NCBI GenBank assembly: GCA_020845955.1 | Contig: JADLEU010000333.1 | Coordinates: forward strand, 1-51,693 | DNA: 51,693 nucleotides | Direction of reading: 5' to 3' | From: Anaerolineales bacterium | GTDB taxonomy: Bacteria; Chloroflexota; Anaerolineae; Anaerolineales; UBA6663 | In this document: piece by piece, positions 23,617-33,064 of the stretch | Layout: every line of letters begins with the position of its first letter | Position numbering within the stretch: the stretch's first letter is position 1 | The notes under the pieces: model-generated | Seen by the model: only the letters and a program-made list of their open reading frames with translations | Told to the model about the DNA's origin: nothing | The model's database searches: none | Translations under genes and position numbers: made by a program

Positions 23617-26346
23617 ATGGCGACAAGTGGATTCTCGGATAGGGCGCAATACTTGGCCATCCTGCCGCCGCCGGAAAACCTGCGCGATGCCACCGCGATG
23701 GAGCAACTGGCGGGCACGCTCGGGCAATTGCCGGGGCCGGTGGCCCTGGAGATCGTCGGCCACCACCATCAGCGGCTGCTGGCCATCCGCGGATCGGCGG
23801 CGGCCATGCAGCGGGTCAGCGCCCAACTTTACTCCGTTTACCGGCAGGTCGAAGTGCGACCTCTCCCCGCGGAACTGGATCCGCTGGCGCCTCTGTCAGC
23901 AACCCCAAGAGCCTGGGTGGCTGTTCAGCTCGTGACGACTGGTCCAGAGTTCTTGCCCATCAAGACATGGCGCGAGTTTGAGGGCAGCGAGCCGCTGGAT
24001 GCCATCCTCGGCGCCTTTGATGGCCTTCAGCCGGAGGAGTGTGTGCTGTCGCAGGTGATTGTGCGCGGCGCGGCGCGGGCCGCCTGGGCTGAACCCCATC
24101 TGCGCCAGCTGGCGGCGCTCAAACGACGCGGCTACGGGGCCGATATACCCGCGCCCACGCGAAATATCACGGCCGTGACCGGCGCCTCGGTGTTATTGCT
24201 GTGCGTGGCGATGCTGGCGCTGTGGGCGCTCGTCGGCGCTTGGACGCGTTGGCTGGTGGCGTTGCCGGTTGGGGCGGCGCTCGGGCAACTGGCCGGGTGG
24301 TTGTTCAGTCTCAACGACAACCAGTGGGCCCGGGTATTGGAAGAAGAGGCGGCCGCCAAGCTGCGCGACCAGGCGCTGGCGATCGAGGTCCGGTTATTCG
24401 CCAGCGCCACAAGTGTCGGGCGCGCCCAGGCCCTGCTGCATCAACTGGTGGCCGCCTACCAGCTCTTCAACACGACTTCCGGCAATCGCTGGCGCGTCGT
24501 GATCTTGCCTGCCGGCGCAAAGCCGGATGACCTGAGGCCGGCCGCCGGAATTCAACCCAATGTGTTGAGCGTGAAAGAACTGGCGGGCCTGTGGCACATG
24601 CCGGTGGGCGAGTCGCTGGAGCGGGTGCGCCGGCAGATCTACGAACAATTGCTTCCGCTGCCGTCTAAAGCCCCGCAGCCACTCGGGGCGCCGGTCGGGG
24701 TCTCGCAGAAAGGTGAGCAGGCGGTCGACGTCTGGCTCTCGCCGGCGGCGCTCCAGCGCAACCTGTTCATCATCGGCAAGACCCAGCACGGCAAGAGCAC
24801 CCTGATGGAGCACATCGCCAGCCAGTGGATGCGCGACCCCGCCCGCTCGGTGCTGGTCGTAGATCCGCACGGCGACCTGGCCCGCCGCGTCATCGGGCTC
24901 GTGCCGCCAGAGCGCGCTCAGGACGTGGTCTACATCGACCTCTCCTACGAGACGCGGTCGGTCGGCCTCAACCTGCTGGACGTGACCGAAGGCTTCGACC
25001 CGGACAGCCTGGCCGAGAACTTCGTCGACGTAGGCCGGGCCCTATGGCAGCAGTATTGGGGGCCGCGGATGCTGATCCCCCTGGGTATTGGCCTGCGCGC
25101 GCTGGCCCAGGCCAACCTGCGCCGCCCACCCGAGCGGCAGTACACACTGCTGGCGCTGGCGACGCTGCTCACCTGTCATCCCAATATCCGCGATAAATTC
25201 CTGTCCGAGGAGGTCACCGCCGCCGAGCGGCCCGACATCGTCCACTACTTTACGGGCGAGTACTTTCAGATGAGCCCCTCGCAGCGCGAGCAGGTCATCT
25301 CGCCTGTGCTCTCCAAGAGCCACGCCTTCGAGCGCTCGGCCGCGATCCGGCGCCTGGTGGGCCAGCCCCGCTCGACCCTGCACCTCTTCCAGGCCATCCG
25401 CAGCCGCAAGCTCATCGTGGTCAACACCAACGCCGGCATCCTGGGTGACGACCTGGCCGGCTTCATCGGATCGCTATTCCTCAATGTGATGCGCCGGGTC
25501 ATCATGCGCCAGACGACCCTGCCGCGCGAGCAGCGCGTGCCGGTCTCCGTGGTGGCGGACGAGTTCCAGACGATGACGGGCACTGACTTCGGCGCGCTGC
25601 TGGGCGAGTTGCAGAAGAACGGCGGCAACTTCGTGCTCGGCACCCAGGCGTTGGACAACCTGCGCCGGATCGAGCCGACCGGCACCCTGGCCGGCAGCAT
25701 CTTCGCCGGCGTGGCCAGCAAGGTGGTCTTCCAGGTGAACGGCGACGATGCCCGCTACCTGGTCGAGCGTGAGCTCGACATCGACCGCCTGCGCGCCGAA
25801 AGCCTGGTCAACCTGCCGCAGCACCACGCCTACGTCAAGACCATCGCCGATGACGGTCAGCCGCTGCCGGTGTTCCTGATGAAGGTGGCGAGCCCGCTCG
25901 TGCCCGATCCCGGCGTGGTCGAACGGGTCCTGGCCGGCCGGGCGCTCTACACCGTGGCCGGCGATGAGGCGGATCGCCTGGCCCGCCTGTCGCTCTCGAT
26001 GCTGTTCGACGAGCATCAGGGGGCGGCGTCGAAGCCCTCCGGTACAGCGGATGAGCCGAAGAGCCCGCTTCAGGATCTCGTGGACCGGCAACGGGCGCAG
26101 CCGCCCAACTCGCCGGACGCCATCCGGCATTCGGTCGAGGTCACCGGCGGGGCGCCGGCGGACTCGACTGCTACCCGCGCGACCCAGCATGCGGTGGCGA
26201 GCACACCGCGCCCTAAGGCGCAGCCACCCACGTTTCGCGAAGTCGTACCGGGCGTGACACCGGACGCGGTCGGCCTAGAGCGTCTGACCGGGGCAATGGC
26301 CAAGGCGACGGGGAAAGGACGCGATGGGCAAGCGCAAGCAGATTGA
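23617..26346 (+). CDS. VirD4/TraD-like coupling ATPase (HerA/FtsK superfamily)
   Basis: 909 residues from the ATG; TTG 23602 or GTG 23608 would add 5 or 3 residues. The N-terminal 180 residues are soluble, then a membrane helix pair (about 190-230). The ATPase has Walker A GKTQHGKS near 385, SVLVVDPHGDLARRVIGL, Walker B VPVSVVADEFQTM near 645, and FVLGTQALDNLRRI. A Pro/Ala-rich tail (about 790-909) may bind partners. Coupling proteins bring the DNA-relaxase complex to the T4SS. It overlaps the next gene by 23 bp, which suggests the two proteins work together. Confidence 0.86.
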   Translation: MATSGFSDRAQYLAILPPPENLRDATAMEQLAGTLGQLPGPVALEIVGHHHQRLLAIRGSAAAMQRVSAQLYSVYRQVEVRPLPAELDPLAPLSATPRAWVAVQLVTTGPEFLPIKTWREFEGSEPLDAILGAFDGLQPEECVLSQVIVRGAARAAWAEPHLRQLAALKRRGYGADIPAPTRNITAVTGASVLLLCVAMLALWALVGAWTRWLVALPVGAALGQLAGWLFSLNDNQWARVLEEEAAAKLRDQALAIEVRLFASATSVGRAQALLHQLVAAYQLFNTTSGNRWRVVILPAGAKPDDLRPAAGIQPNVLSVKELAGLWHMPVGESLERVRRQIYEQLLPLPSKAPQPLGAPVGVSQKGEQAVDVWLSPAALQRNLFIIGKTQHGKSTLMEHIASQWMRDPARSVLVVDPHGDLARRVIGLVPPERAQDVVYIDLSYETRSVGLNLLDVTEGFDPDSLAENFVDVGRALWQQYWGPRMLIPLGIGLRALAQANLRRPPERQYTLLALATLLTCHPNIRDKFLSEEVTAAERPDIVHYFTGEYFQMSPSQREQVISPVLSKSHAFERSAAIRRLVGQPRSTLHLFQAIRSRKLIVVNTNAGILGDDLAGFIGSLFLNVMRRVIMRQTTLPREQRVPVSVVADEFQTMTGTDFGALLGELQKNGGNFVLGTQALDNLRRIEPTGTLAGSIFAGVASKVVFQVNGDDARYLVERELDIDRLRAESLVNLPQHHAYVKTIADDGQPLPVFLMKVASPLVPDPGVVERVLAGRALYTVAGDEADRLARLSLSMLFDEHQGAASKPSGTADEPKSPLQDLVDRQRAQPPNSPDAIRHSVEVTGGAPADSTATRATQHAVASTPRPKAQPPTFREVVPGVTPDAVGLERLTGAMAKATGKGRDGQAQAD

Positions 26347-28162
26347 GGACCGGGAACGACTGGCCATGCTGCTGCAGGCCATCGGCGCGCATCCCTGGGC
26401 GCGGACCGAGCTGCTGCGCTCGCACAGCGGTCTGCACCAGAGCGAATACGAGGCCGCGATCCGGCTGGCACGGCGCTATCGCCTGGTGACCCGCGCTGTG
26501 ATCCGCGGGCTGGGGCAGACGCCCGCGCGCTATGGCCTGACGCCCGCCGGCGCCGAGCGCGTGGGCCTGCTCCACTCCGCGCCCTGGCAGGAGCGCACGC
26601 TCCTGGCGGCGCTCAAGCTGGACTATGCCCGCGCCCTGCTCAACGACTGGTTTGCCGCGCCGGGCGTGGTGTGGGCGCTCTCGCCCTACCTCGTGCCCGC
26701 CCAAAGCCTGCGGCCGCACCATCCGCCCAGTCACACCCGGCCGGATTTCGCCGCGCGCGCCTATCGCTCGCTGCGGCTGGACGGCCTGGCCTGTGTGCGG
26801 CTTGGCCCCCGCGCCTATCGCAATGTGGCCCTGCTCTTCGATCCCGGCAACCTCAAGCCCGCATGGCTCTATCAGGCGTTCCGCAGCGTCCATGCCTGGC
26901 GGCGGCGGCCCGAGTTCCACGCGCCGGAACACACCTACTTCCCAACCTTCGCCGTCATCACGCTCGACCAGCAGCGGTTGACTGAGGTCGTGCAGGCGTG
27001 GCAGGCAGCGCTGCACGGCGGGGAGTGGGGCGGCCCCTTGCGGCTGACGACCCTGGAGGCCCTGCGGCGGAACCAGTGGTGGAACGAGCGCCGCGTGCCC
27101 ACGTCGCTGTGGGCCGGCGCGGTGGACTCATCCCGGCCCAGCCGCCGCCCAGCCGCGCCGCATGTCGGCTGGTGGGGCGAGCCCGCCCTGGACGAGGTCT
27201 CCGCCAATCAACCCGCGAGTGCCCAAGCGGCATTGCGTCGGAGCCAGGCGCAGCCGACGGGCGTGCCCCGTGACGAGTGGAAGCGCCTGCTCGCTGTCCA
27301 CTCGTCGCTCAGCATCAACGCCCGCTCGCTGCTCGACCGCATCGGCCAGTACCCGCTGATCGCGGCCGACGACCTGGCCATCGTGATGGCATGCACACCG
27401 AGCAACGTCCGTGTTGGGCTGCAGGAGCTGAAGGCCAACGCATTGGTGGAGCGGGTGTCGCCGGGCAACGGGCACGTCCTGACCTGGCTGGGACTGTGCC
27501 TGCTCGCGGCACAGGTCGGCCTGGCGCCGGTGGAGTATGCGCGGCTGCGCGGCTGGCCGGTGCGCCGGACCGCGACGGGGGCTGAGTATGCCGTCGGCTG
27601 GCTGGACCGCGTGCGCGCCCACACCGCGCTGATCCTGGACTTCCTGGTGGGCCTGTGCCGCTATGGCCCGCCACAACTTTCACTCGTGCGCTGGGATCAC
27701 GTGCAGTGTCTGTTTGACCTGCCCGAGCGCACAGCCCCTGTGCCGGAAGCGGTGCCAGACGGACTGCGGGCCGTTGTGCCGGATGCAGCCGGTGTCGTGT
27801 CGATCCAGCAGTCAAGCGGGGGTTGCCGTGAACAGGCCTTCTGGCTGGAAGTGGATCGCAACAGCGTGCATGGCCAGCAGCTGCGAGACAAGCTTGCCCG
27901 CTACTACCAGCGCGGCGGACAGTGGGATGGGCTGGCCGGAAACCTGCCACGGCTGCTGATCTTGGTGGAACGCGGGGGTGAGGGCCGTCTGCGGTCACTA
28001 CAGCGGCGGCTGAGTGACATGAACGCCCAATATCGGAGCACGCTCGATGTCCGCCTGGCCCGCGCCGATCTGCTGGCCGACGACCAGAGGCGCCTGAACC
28101 CGGTTAAGCCGGCCTGGCGTACGGTGACGTCGAGCGAGTTCGTGAGCGCTTTTGAGTCATAG
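26324..28162 (+). CDS. Replication-relaxation-like winged-helix protein
   Basis: 612 residues, soluble. The N-terminal 80 residues form a winged-helix (RERLAMLLQAIGAHPWARTELLRSHSG...YGLTPAGAERV), as in the replication-relaxation (PF13814-type) family found next to coupling ATPases in conjugative elements. A second winged-helix-like unit lies at about 325-390 (RIGQYPLIAADDLAIVMACTPSNVRVGLQELKA). No HUH or tyrosine relaxase motif set is visible. It may be the DNA-recognition part of the transfer machinery. It overlaps the coupling ATPase gene by 23 bp. Confidence 0.65.
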   Translation: MGKRKQIEDRERLAMLLQAIGAHPWARTELLRSHSGLHQSEYEAAIRLARRYRLVTRAVIRGLGQTPARYGLTPAGAERVGLLHSAPWQERTLLAALKLDYARALLNDWFAAPGVVWALSPYLVPAQSLRPHHPPSHTRPDFAARAYRSLRLDGLACVRLGPRAYRNVALLFDPGNLKPAWLYQAFRSVHAWRRRPEFHAPEHTYFPTFAVITLDQQRLTEVVQAWQAALHGGEWGGPLRLTTLEALRRNQWWNERRVPTSLWAGAVDSSRPSRRPAAPHVGWWGEPALDEVSANQPASAQAALRRSQAQPTGVPRDEWKRLLAVHSSLSINARSLLDRIGQYPLIAADDLAIVMACTPSNVRVGLQELKANALVERVSPGNGHVLTWLGLCLLAAQVGLAPVEYARLRGWPVRRTATGAEYAVGWLDRVRAHTALILDFLVGLCRYGPPQLSLVRWDHVQCLFDLPERTAPVPEAVPDGLRAVVPDAAGVVSIQQSSGGCREQAFWLEVDRNSVHGQQLRDKLARYYQRGGQWDGLAGNLPRLLILVERGGEGRLRSLQRRLSDMNAQYRSTLDVRLARADLLADDQRRLNPVKPAWRTVTSSEFVSAFES

Positions 28163-28169
28163 GCGAACG

Positions 28170-29387
28170 ATGGATCCGGCCCAACACGCGACCCTGGACG
28201 AGATCAAGGCCCGGCACCCGCTGCAGGATGTGGCACCGCGCTACGTGGCGGCGCTTCGGCATACGGGCAGCCACCTGGTGGGCCGTTGCCCGTTCCACGA
28301 CGACCAGCATCCGAGCTTCACCGTCCATCTGCCGACCCAGACCTGGCACTGTTACGCGGCATCGTGCGACCTGGGCGGCGACGTGATTGACCTGGTCGGG
28401 CACGCTCGTTTTGGCCGTGCCTGGAACAGCCATGATAAGGCGATGTTCAAGGAAGCCCTGGCCGACCTCGGCGGCAATAACCTGCCGCCCCTGCGCCAGC
28501 CAGTGCCGGCGGCCTGGCATCGCCAGCAGGCCTGGCGGCCGGTCGAGCTCAGCCCGCACGTTCAGATGCTGCTGCACACGGCGGCGCGCCTGTACCACAC
28601 GACGCTGCTCGCGATGGGGCCAGGACCCGGCACGCCCTATGACTACCTGCGCCGGCGAGGCTTCAGCCATGCCACCATCCGCCAGGAAGCGATTGGTTAC
28701 GCCATCGGCGATCTGCTGGCGCCGGCCTTGCTGGCCTGCGGCCTGCCGCTTGACGCCGCCGCGGAGGCCCACTTGCTGGATACCGAGCGGAGAAACCGCG
28801 AGTTCATGATTGGCCGGGTGGTGTTCGTCGAGCGTGACCGCAGCGGCCGCGTCCTGCACCTGATCGGGCGGGCCTTTGCGCCGACGCTCGGCCCGCAAGC
28901 GCCGAAGTACTTGAGCCTGAAGGAGATGGCCAAGCCGCTATACGGCTATGCCCGCCTCGACCGGCGCGAGAGCAATCAGCCGGTCCTGCTGGTTGAAAGC
29001 CCGCCGGACGCCCTCACCGCGCGGCAGTGGGGGTTCGACGCGCTTGCCAACATCGGCACGCGCATGAAGGGCGAGCACGCGGCGCTCCTGGCGCGTCTCA
29101 AGCGCCCACTGGTGATTGTGCCCCATAACGACGGCGGGCCGGGCCTGGCGGCGGCGGAGCGCTGGCGCGAACTGATCGGCCGCGGCACGCTGGCCGAATT
29201 GCCGGACGGCGTGAAGGACCTCAACGAGATGGCCGCGCGCTCCGATGACGAACGCGAGTTTCTGAAGCTCATGCGTGCGCTGGGCTATGAGCGCCGTCCT
29301 CCGCAGTGGGCGCGGGGGCAGAGCAGCCGGCCGATCTACACCCAGGCGATGGCCTGGGCCGAGACCTTGTTGGCGAGCCAGCTCTGA
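28170..29387 (+). CDS. CHC2-type DNA primase
   Basis: 405 residues. The N-terminal zinc domain is C40-P-F-H43, then C61 and C66: the third and fourth ligands are four residues apart (CYAASC) rather than two as in DnaG. A Toprim-like domain at about 270-350 has VLLVESPPDALTARQWG (acidic Glu) and VIVPHNDGGPGLAAA (acidic Asp region). No DnaB-binding C-terminal domain of DnaG length is present. It would make primers for replication or for conversion of transferred single strands. The ATG start is preferred to TTG 28152. Confidence 0.82.
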   Translation: MDPAQHATLDEIKARHPLQDVAPRYVAALRHTGSHLVGRCPFHDDQHPSFTVHLPTQTWHCYAASCDLGGDVIDLVGHARFGRAWNSHDKAMFKEALADLGGNNLPPLRQPVPAAWHRQQAWRPVELSPHVQMLLHTAARLYHTTLLAMGPGPGTPYDYLRRRGFSHATIRQEAIGYAIGDLLAPALLACGLPLDAAAEAHLLDTERRNREFMIGRVVFVERDRSGRVLHLIGRAFAPTLGPQAPKYLSLKEMAKPLYGYARLDRRESNQPVLLVESPPDALTARQWGFDALANIGTRMKGEHAALLARLKRPLVIVPHNDGGPGLAAAERWRELIGRGTLAELPDGVKDLNEMAARSDDEREFLKLMRALGYERRPPQWARGQSSRPIYTQAMAWAETLLASQL

Positions 29388-29412
29388 TGCAAGCAAAGTG
29401 CAAGTGAGCGAA

Positions 29413-30741
29413 ATGGAAAGCGGTTGGATGGTACTGGTGGTCGCCGGTCTCTTCGTCGGAGCGGTGCTCTGGGGCGTGTGGCGCGCGAGCCAATGGCTCC
29501 TGCAGCGCGAGCGCGCCTGGGGCGATGCGCTGGGCGCGGTGATGGCGGCCACTGTGATGCGCCGCGACCGGGAGCAGACGCTGGGTGTCATCCTCGAATG
29601 CAGTCTCGAGGCGTTGGGCGGCCTGGGCGGGACGCTGCACCTGGTCCGGCCTGGGGCGCCGTGTTACTTGCTGGCGCATGCTGTGAATGTCGTGCAGTTG
29701 GACTGGCTGGCGGCGCTTCCCGCCGACGACCTCCTGTTGTGCCGTTCGCTGGCCGCAACCGGACCCGCCCTACTGCCCGTGGCAGAGGTCGCGGTGCGCT
29801 GGCGCGCCCTGGCCTCTGGCCGTGACCACGTGCTGGTGGGTATGTGCCTTGGGCGGCAGGCCCTGCTTGTGCTGGCCTGGCCGGAAGCCCATGAGGCCGA
29901 GCGCCAACTGCCGGCGCTGCAGACTATCCAACGCTATGGCGAGCAGGTGTTGACCGAATTTGCAGAGATTGACGCCCGGGCAGCGGATATTCAGGCGCTG
30001 AGTGCGAGCCTCGATCACCAAGAACGGCTGACCCGCACCGCCGCGCACGACCTGGCCAACAAGCTGGCGGCGGCCCAGTCGCTCCTGGACCTGGCCGGCA
30101 GCAGTGGGTGCCTGCAGGGCGAAGAAGGTGAGCTCGTCCAGCAAGCGCAGGAGCAGCTCAGCCTCAGCCAGCCGCTGGTGGACGAGCTCAGCGAGCCCGG
30201 CCGGGAAATTGAGACCGAGCCGCTCGAGGTCGAGGAGTTGGCGCGGCTGGCCGCCGCCATGCTGGCGCGCCGGCGGCGCGAGCGCAGTGTAGCGTTTTCA
30301 CTGGAGGTCGCGCCGGGTCTGCCGGCGGTGTGGGGCGAGCGCCTGGCGGTGCTCCGCGTCCTGGACAACTTGCTGTCCAACGCGCTCAAGCACAATCGGC
30401 AGCAACTCGACCTGCGCATCTGGCTTCGGGTTTGGGCCGAAAGTGAGCGTGTGGTCTTCGAGGTCGGCGACAACGGCGTCGGTATCCCGGGTGAGCAGAT
30501 GAAACAGCTCTTCGAGTTCGGCTTTCGGGCCGACGGCACCGGCAGGGTGAAGGGGCACGGCCTGGGCCTCTGGTCGAGCCGGCGTCTGATCGAGGCACTG
30601 GGCGGGTGGGTTTGGGCCGAGAGCACGCCTGGTGTGGCGACACGCTTCTGCTTTGCACTGGCCGCCGTCACAGTGCAGCCTGACGTGGATGTGAACGCTT
30701 CGCGGGCAGGCTCGGTCGTGCGCGCGGAGATGAGCCGGTGA
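29413..30741 (+). CDS. Sensor histidine kinase
   Basis: About 442 residues. One membrane segment at 5-25, a GAF-like domain (about 45-190), then a phosphoacceptor region with TAAHDLANKLAAAQSLLD (His near 212) and a HATPase domain: N box DNLLSNALKHN, G1 VGDNGVGIP, G2 GHGLGLWSSRRLIEALGG. The H box is of the less common HDLxNxL type. The start is the ATG; GTG 29404 is possible. It ends one base into the next gene. It is encoded inside the transfer/replication block, together with another kinase and two regulators. Confidence 0.85.
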   Translation: MESGWMVLVVAGLFVGAVLWGVWRASQWLLQRERAWGDALGAVMAATVMRRDREQTLGVILECSLEALGGLGGTLHLVRPGAPCYLLAHAVNVVQLDWLAALPADDLLLCRSLAATGPALLPVAEVAVRWRALASGRDHVLVGMCLGRQALLVLAWPEAHEAERQLPALQTIQRYGEQVLTEFAEIDARAADIQALSASLDHQERLTRTAAHDLANKLAAAQSLLDLAGSSGCLQGEEGELVQQAQEQLSLSQPLVDELSEPGREIETEPLEVEELARLAAAMLARRRRERSVAFSLEVAPGLPAVWGERLAVLRVLDNLLSNALKHNRQQLDLRIWLRVWAESERVVFEVGDNGVGIPGEQMKQLFEFGFRADGTGRVKGHGLGLWSSRRLIEALGGWVWAESTPGVATRFCFALAAVTVQPDVDVNASRAGSVVRAEMSR

Positions 30742-31943
30742 TGGACTCGAGCTGGATGGACATCACCGTGGATGAGCTACGCACCTACGCGCGCTGCCCG
30801 CTCGAGTGGTTCTGGGAGCGGCGGTCGGGGGTGCCACGGCCGCAGACGATCGCGGCGCTTGTGCCTGCCGCGATCCGCGCCGGGCTGGACTTCTACTACG
30901 ACGGGCATGCGCCCGACCTCGCCGCTGCGGTTGGGTTGGTCTGGCAGGATTGGTGCGAAGGGTGGGGAGATGCGGCCCTGGCCGGCGACCTGGCCCGCTA
31001 CGCCGTTGGGCGGGCCAAGATCCTGAACCTGTTCGCGGCTGGCCACGTGCAGCGGCCGGGCGGGGGGCGCTACGTGGTGCCGGAGATGACCAACGAGTAC
31101 CGGCAGCGTATGCACGCCGCCGGCCTGACCAAGCTGGGCCGCCAGCTCGACGAGTTCGCCCGGACCCACGCGCTGCTCGCGGCCGACGAGGACGACCGCC
31201 CGGGCAGCGCCCTGGGTGATGCCTTCGCCGAATGTCTGGCAGCGGCGGAGCGGTGTGCGCCCGATATCCCCGCCCGCGAGATCGTGCTCGGCCGGCAGGT
31301 GCCCTACCAGGTGGAAGGACTGGGGACCGTGCGGCTGATCGGCCAGGCCGATCTGCTGCTGCCCGACGCCGAAGCGTCCGAGGCGGTGGTGGTGGAAGTT
31401 CACGATTTCGACTCCGCGCCGTGGATACGGGTGGGGATCGCCGGGCGCGACCTGCGCGTGATTGCTGCTTCACTGGCGAAGCCCACTGAGACAACGCCTA
31501 TAGCTGCGTGGGAACGGGTATCGCAGGTGGTCTACCGGCACTGGCCCACCGGGCAAGTCTACCGCTTTCGAGAGACGAACAGCGGCCATCTTCTGGGGCT
31601 GGTGGCCTCGATTGCCCGCGGGATGCGCCAGCAGGTCGTGGTCCCACGCGCCGTGACCGGCTACGAGCACTGCCGGGCCTGCGCCTATCGTCCCGAGTGC
31701 TGGGACGGTGCGAATTGGGACACACTGCCGCTGATTGATGCCGGCCTGCTGGGCGCGGCCGAGGCGCTGCGAACCACCATGCACGGGTTGCGCGGCAGCC
31801 TGGCCGGCGATCACGCGGTAGTGCAGCGCATGCACCGGTTCCTGGACACTCTGGGGGCGGCCGTGGCGGAGGCAGAACCTGCCGCAATCTTGGGCGCGAG
31901 CCGGCAAGTGCTGGAGGAGACCGATGGCCATAGCCGCGGATGA
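30741..31943 (+). CDS. PD-(D/E)XK-like nuclease with Fe-S cysteine set
   Basis: 400 residues. The N-terminal ELRTYARCPLEWFWERR holds the first Cys (C19), and C-terminal EHCRACAYRPECWDG (about 308-322) holds three more (CxxC-x5-C), the arrangement of Fe-S cluster nucleases of the Cas4/AddB type. The presumed core GQADLLLPD...VVVEVHDFDS has Asp and Glu but a His (ExH) where the family has Lys (ExK), so activity is uncertain. It could trim or bind DNA ends during transfer. It overlaps the upstream kinase gene by 1 bp and the next kinase gene by 20 bp, which is an odd place for a nuclease. Confidence 0.68.
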   Translation: MDSSWMDITVDELRTYARCPLEWFWERRSGVPRPQTIAALVPAAIRAGLDFYYDGHAPDLAAAVGLVWQDWCEGWGDAALAGDLARYAVGRAKILNLFAAGHVQRPGGGRYVVPEMTNEYRQRMHAAGLTKLGRQLDEFARTHALLAADEDDRPGSALGDAFAECLAAAERCAPDIPAREIVLGRQVPYQVEGLGTVRLIGQADLLLPDAEASEAVVVEVHDFDSAPWIRVGIAGRDLRVIAASLAKPTETTPIAAWERVSQVVYRHWPTGQVYRFRETNSGHLLGLVASIARGMRQQVVVPRAVTGYEHCRACAYRPECWDGANWDTLPLIDAGLLGAAEALRTTMHGLRGSLAGDHAVVQRMHRFLDTLGAAVAEAEPAAILGASRQVLEETDGHSRG

Positions 31944-32688
31944 AACGAATGCCCTAGACGCGCTCCGCCAGGAACACACTGCCTTCTTGCGGGTGGTCGC
32001 GCACGCCCTGCGGACGCCGCTGCAATCCCTCCAGGGCTTCGCGGAAATGCTGGAACCTGGCCTCCCGCCCGCCCAGGTCGAGCACTACCTGAGCTTCATC
32101 AAGCGCGACACCGCCCACCTGGCGGCGGTGGTGGACGACCTGTGCCTGCGGCACGAGCTGGATCGGGGGGCGTTGGTGCTGTTCCCGGCGGCCATTGATG
32201 TGGGCACCCTCTTGGCGGAGCTTGCCGGCAGCTTCGAGGCCCGTCTGCCGGACTGTGTGGTCGGCTTCGAGTACGCCGACGACCTTCCGGCCGCCTTCGC
32301 CGACCCGGACCGGCTGCTCCACATTTTGGGCACGCTCCTCCTCAACGCCGAGCGTTGCCGTCCAAGTGCGCGTGGCCCCGGCTGGCTGACGATCAACGCG
32401 CGGCACGAACCGGTTGCGCGGCAGGTCGTGTTTGTCGTGGATGACGATGGGCCGCGCGTGCCTGCCGAGTATGCCGCCGCGCTCTTTGAGCCATTTCCGA
32501 AGCTGCCGGCGGCGCTCGGGCGGCCACGGCATGGCATCGGCCTGGGGCTGTACGCGGCGCGTGAGGTGGCCCGGCAGATGGGCGGGGATTTGTGCCTGAC
32601 ACTCGGGGCGGAATCGTCGAGGCGGCAATTTGGCAACACTTTCGTTCTGCATGTGCCGGCGTTCGCCGGGCAGGTGGGCCATGCCTGA
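31924..32688 (+). CDS. Small soluble histidine kinase
   Basis: 254 residues without membrane or obvious sensor domain. HisKA box VVAHALRTPLQSLQGF (His27) near the start and a HATPase with N box LGTLLLNAERC, G1 VDDDGPRVP and G2 GIGLGLYAAREVARQMGG. It probably acts as a cytoplasmic kinase fed by another protein, or with an N-terminal sensing partner. It overlaps the nuclease gene by 20 bp and the following regulator gene by 8 bp. Confidence 0.82.
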   Translation: MAIAADETNALDALRQEHTAFLRVVAHALRTPLQSLQGFAEMLEPGLPPAQVEHYLSFIKRDTAHLAAVVDDLCLRHELDRGALVLFPAAIDVGTLLAELAGSFEARLPDCVVGFEYADDLPAAFADPDRLLHILGTLLLNAERCRPSARGPGWLTINARHEPVARQVVFVVDDDGPRVPAEYAAALFEPFPKLPAALGRPRHGIGLGLYAAREVARQMGGDLCLTLGAESSRRQFGNTFVLHVPAFAGQVGHA

Positions 32689-33064
32689 TGTCTTGGTCGT
32701 GGAAGACGATTTCGCCCTGGGCGAGTTCGTGCGCCGGGCGCTTGAGCGGGATGGCATCCCCTTTCGGCTGGCGCAGGATGGCGGTGAAGCGTTGAGCCTG
32801 GCCGCCGAGCGCTGGCCGGCGGTGGTGCTGCTCGATCTAACCCTGCCCGGCACACTCGACGGTTGGCAGGTGTGGGACGCGCTGCTCGCCCAGGCGGGTG
32901 GTCAGACCCTGCGCGTCATCTTGTTTGCGGCCGAGCTGGACAGTCATGACCGACAACAGGCCCACAGACGGGCTGCCTGGGCGGTATTGCGCAAGCCGGT
33001 GAGCCGTGTGCAATTGGTTGATCGGGTGCGCCGGGCACTGGCAGAGAGTTCCACCCATGGCTGA
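32681..33064 (+). CDS. Single-domain response regulator
   Basis: 127 residues: one receiver domain only. Acidic pair D9-D10, phosphoacceptor D52 in VVLLDLTLPG, and the conserved Lys in LRKPVSR near 108. With no output domain it should act through protein contact or a phosphorelay. It overlaps its neighbours on both sides by 8 bp. Confidence 0.85.
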   Translation: MPDVLVVEDDFALGEFVRRALERDGIPFRLAQDGGEALSLAAERWPAVVLLDLTLPGTLDGWQVWDALLAQAGGQTLRVILFAAELDSHDRQQAHRRAAWAVLRKPVSRVQLVDRVRRALAESSTHG

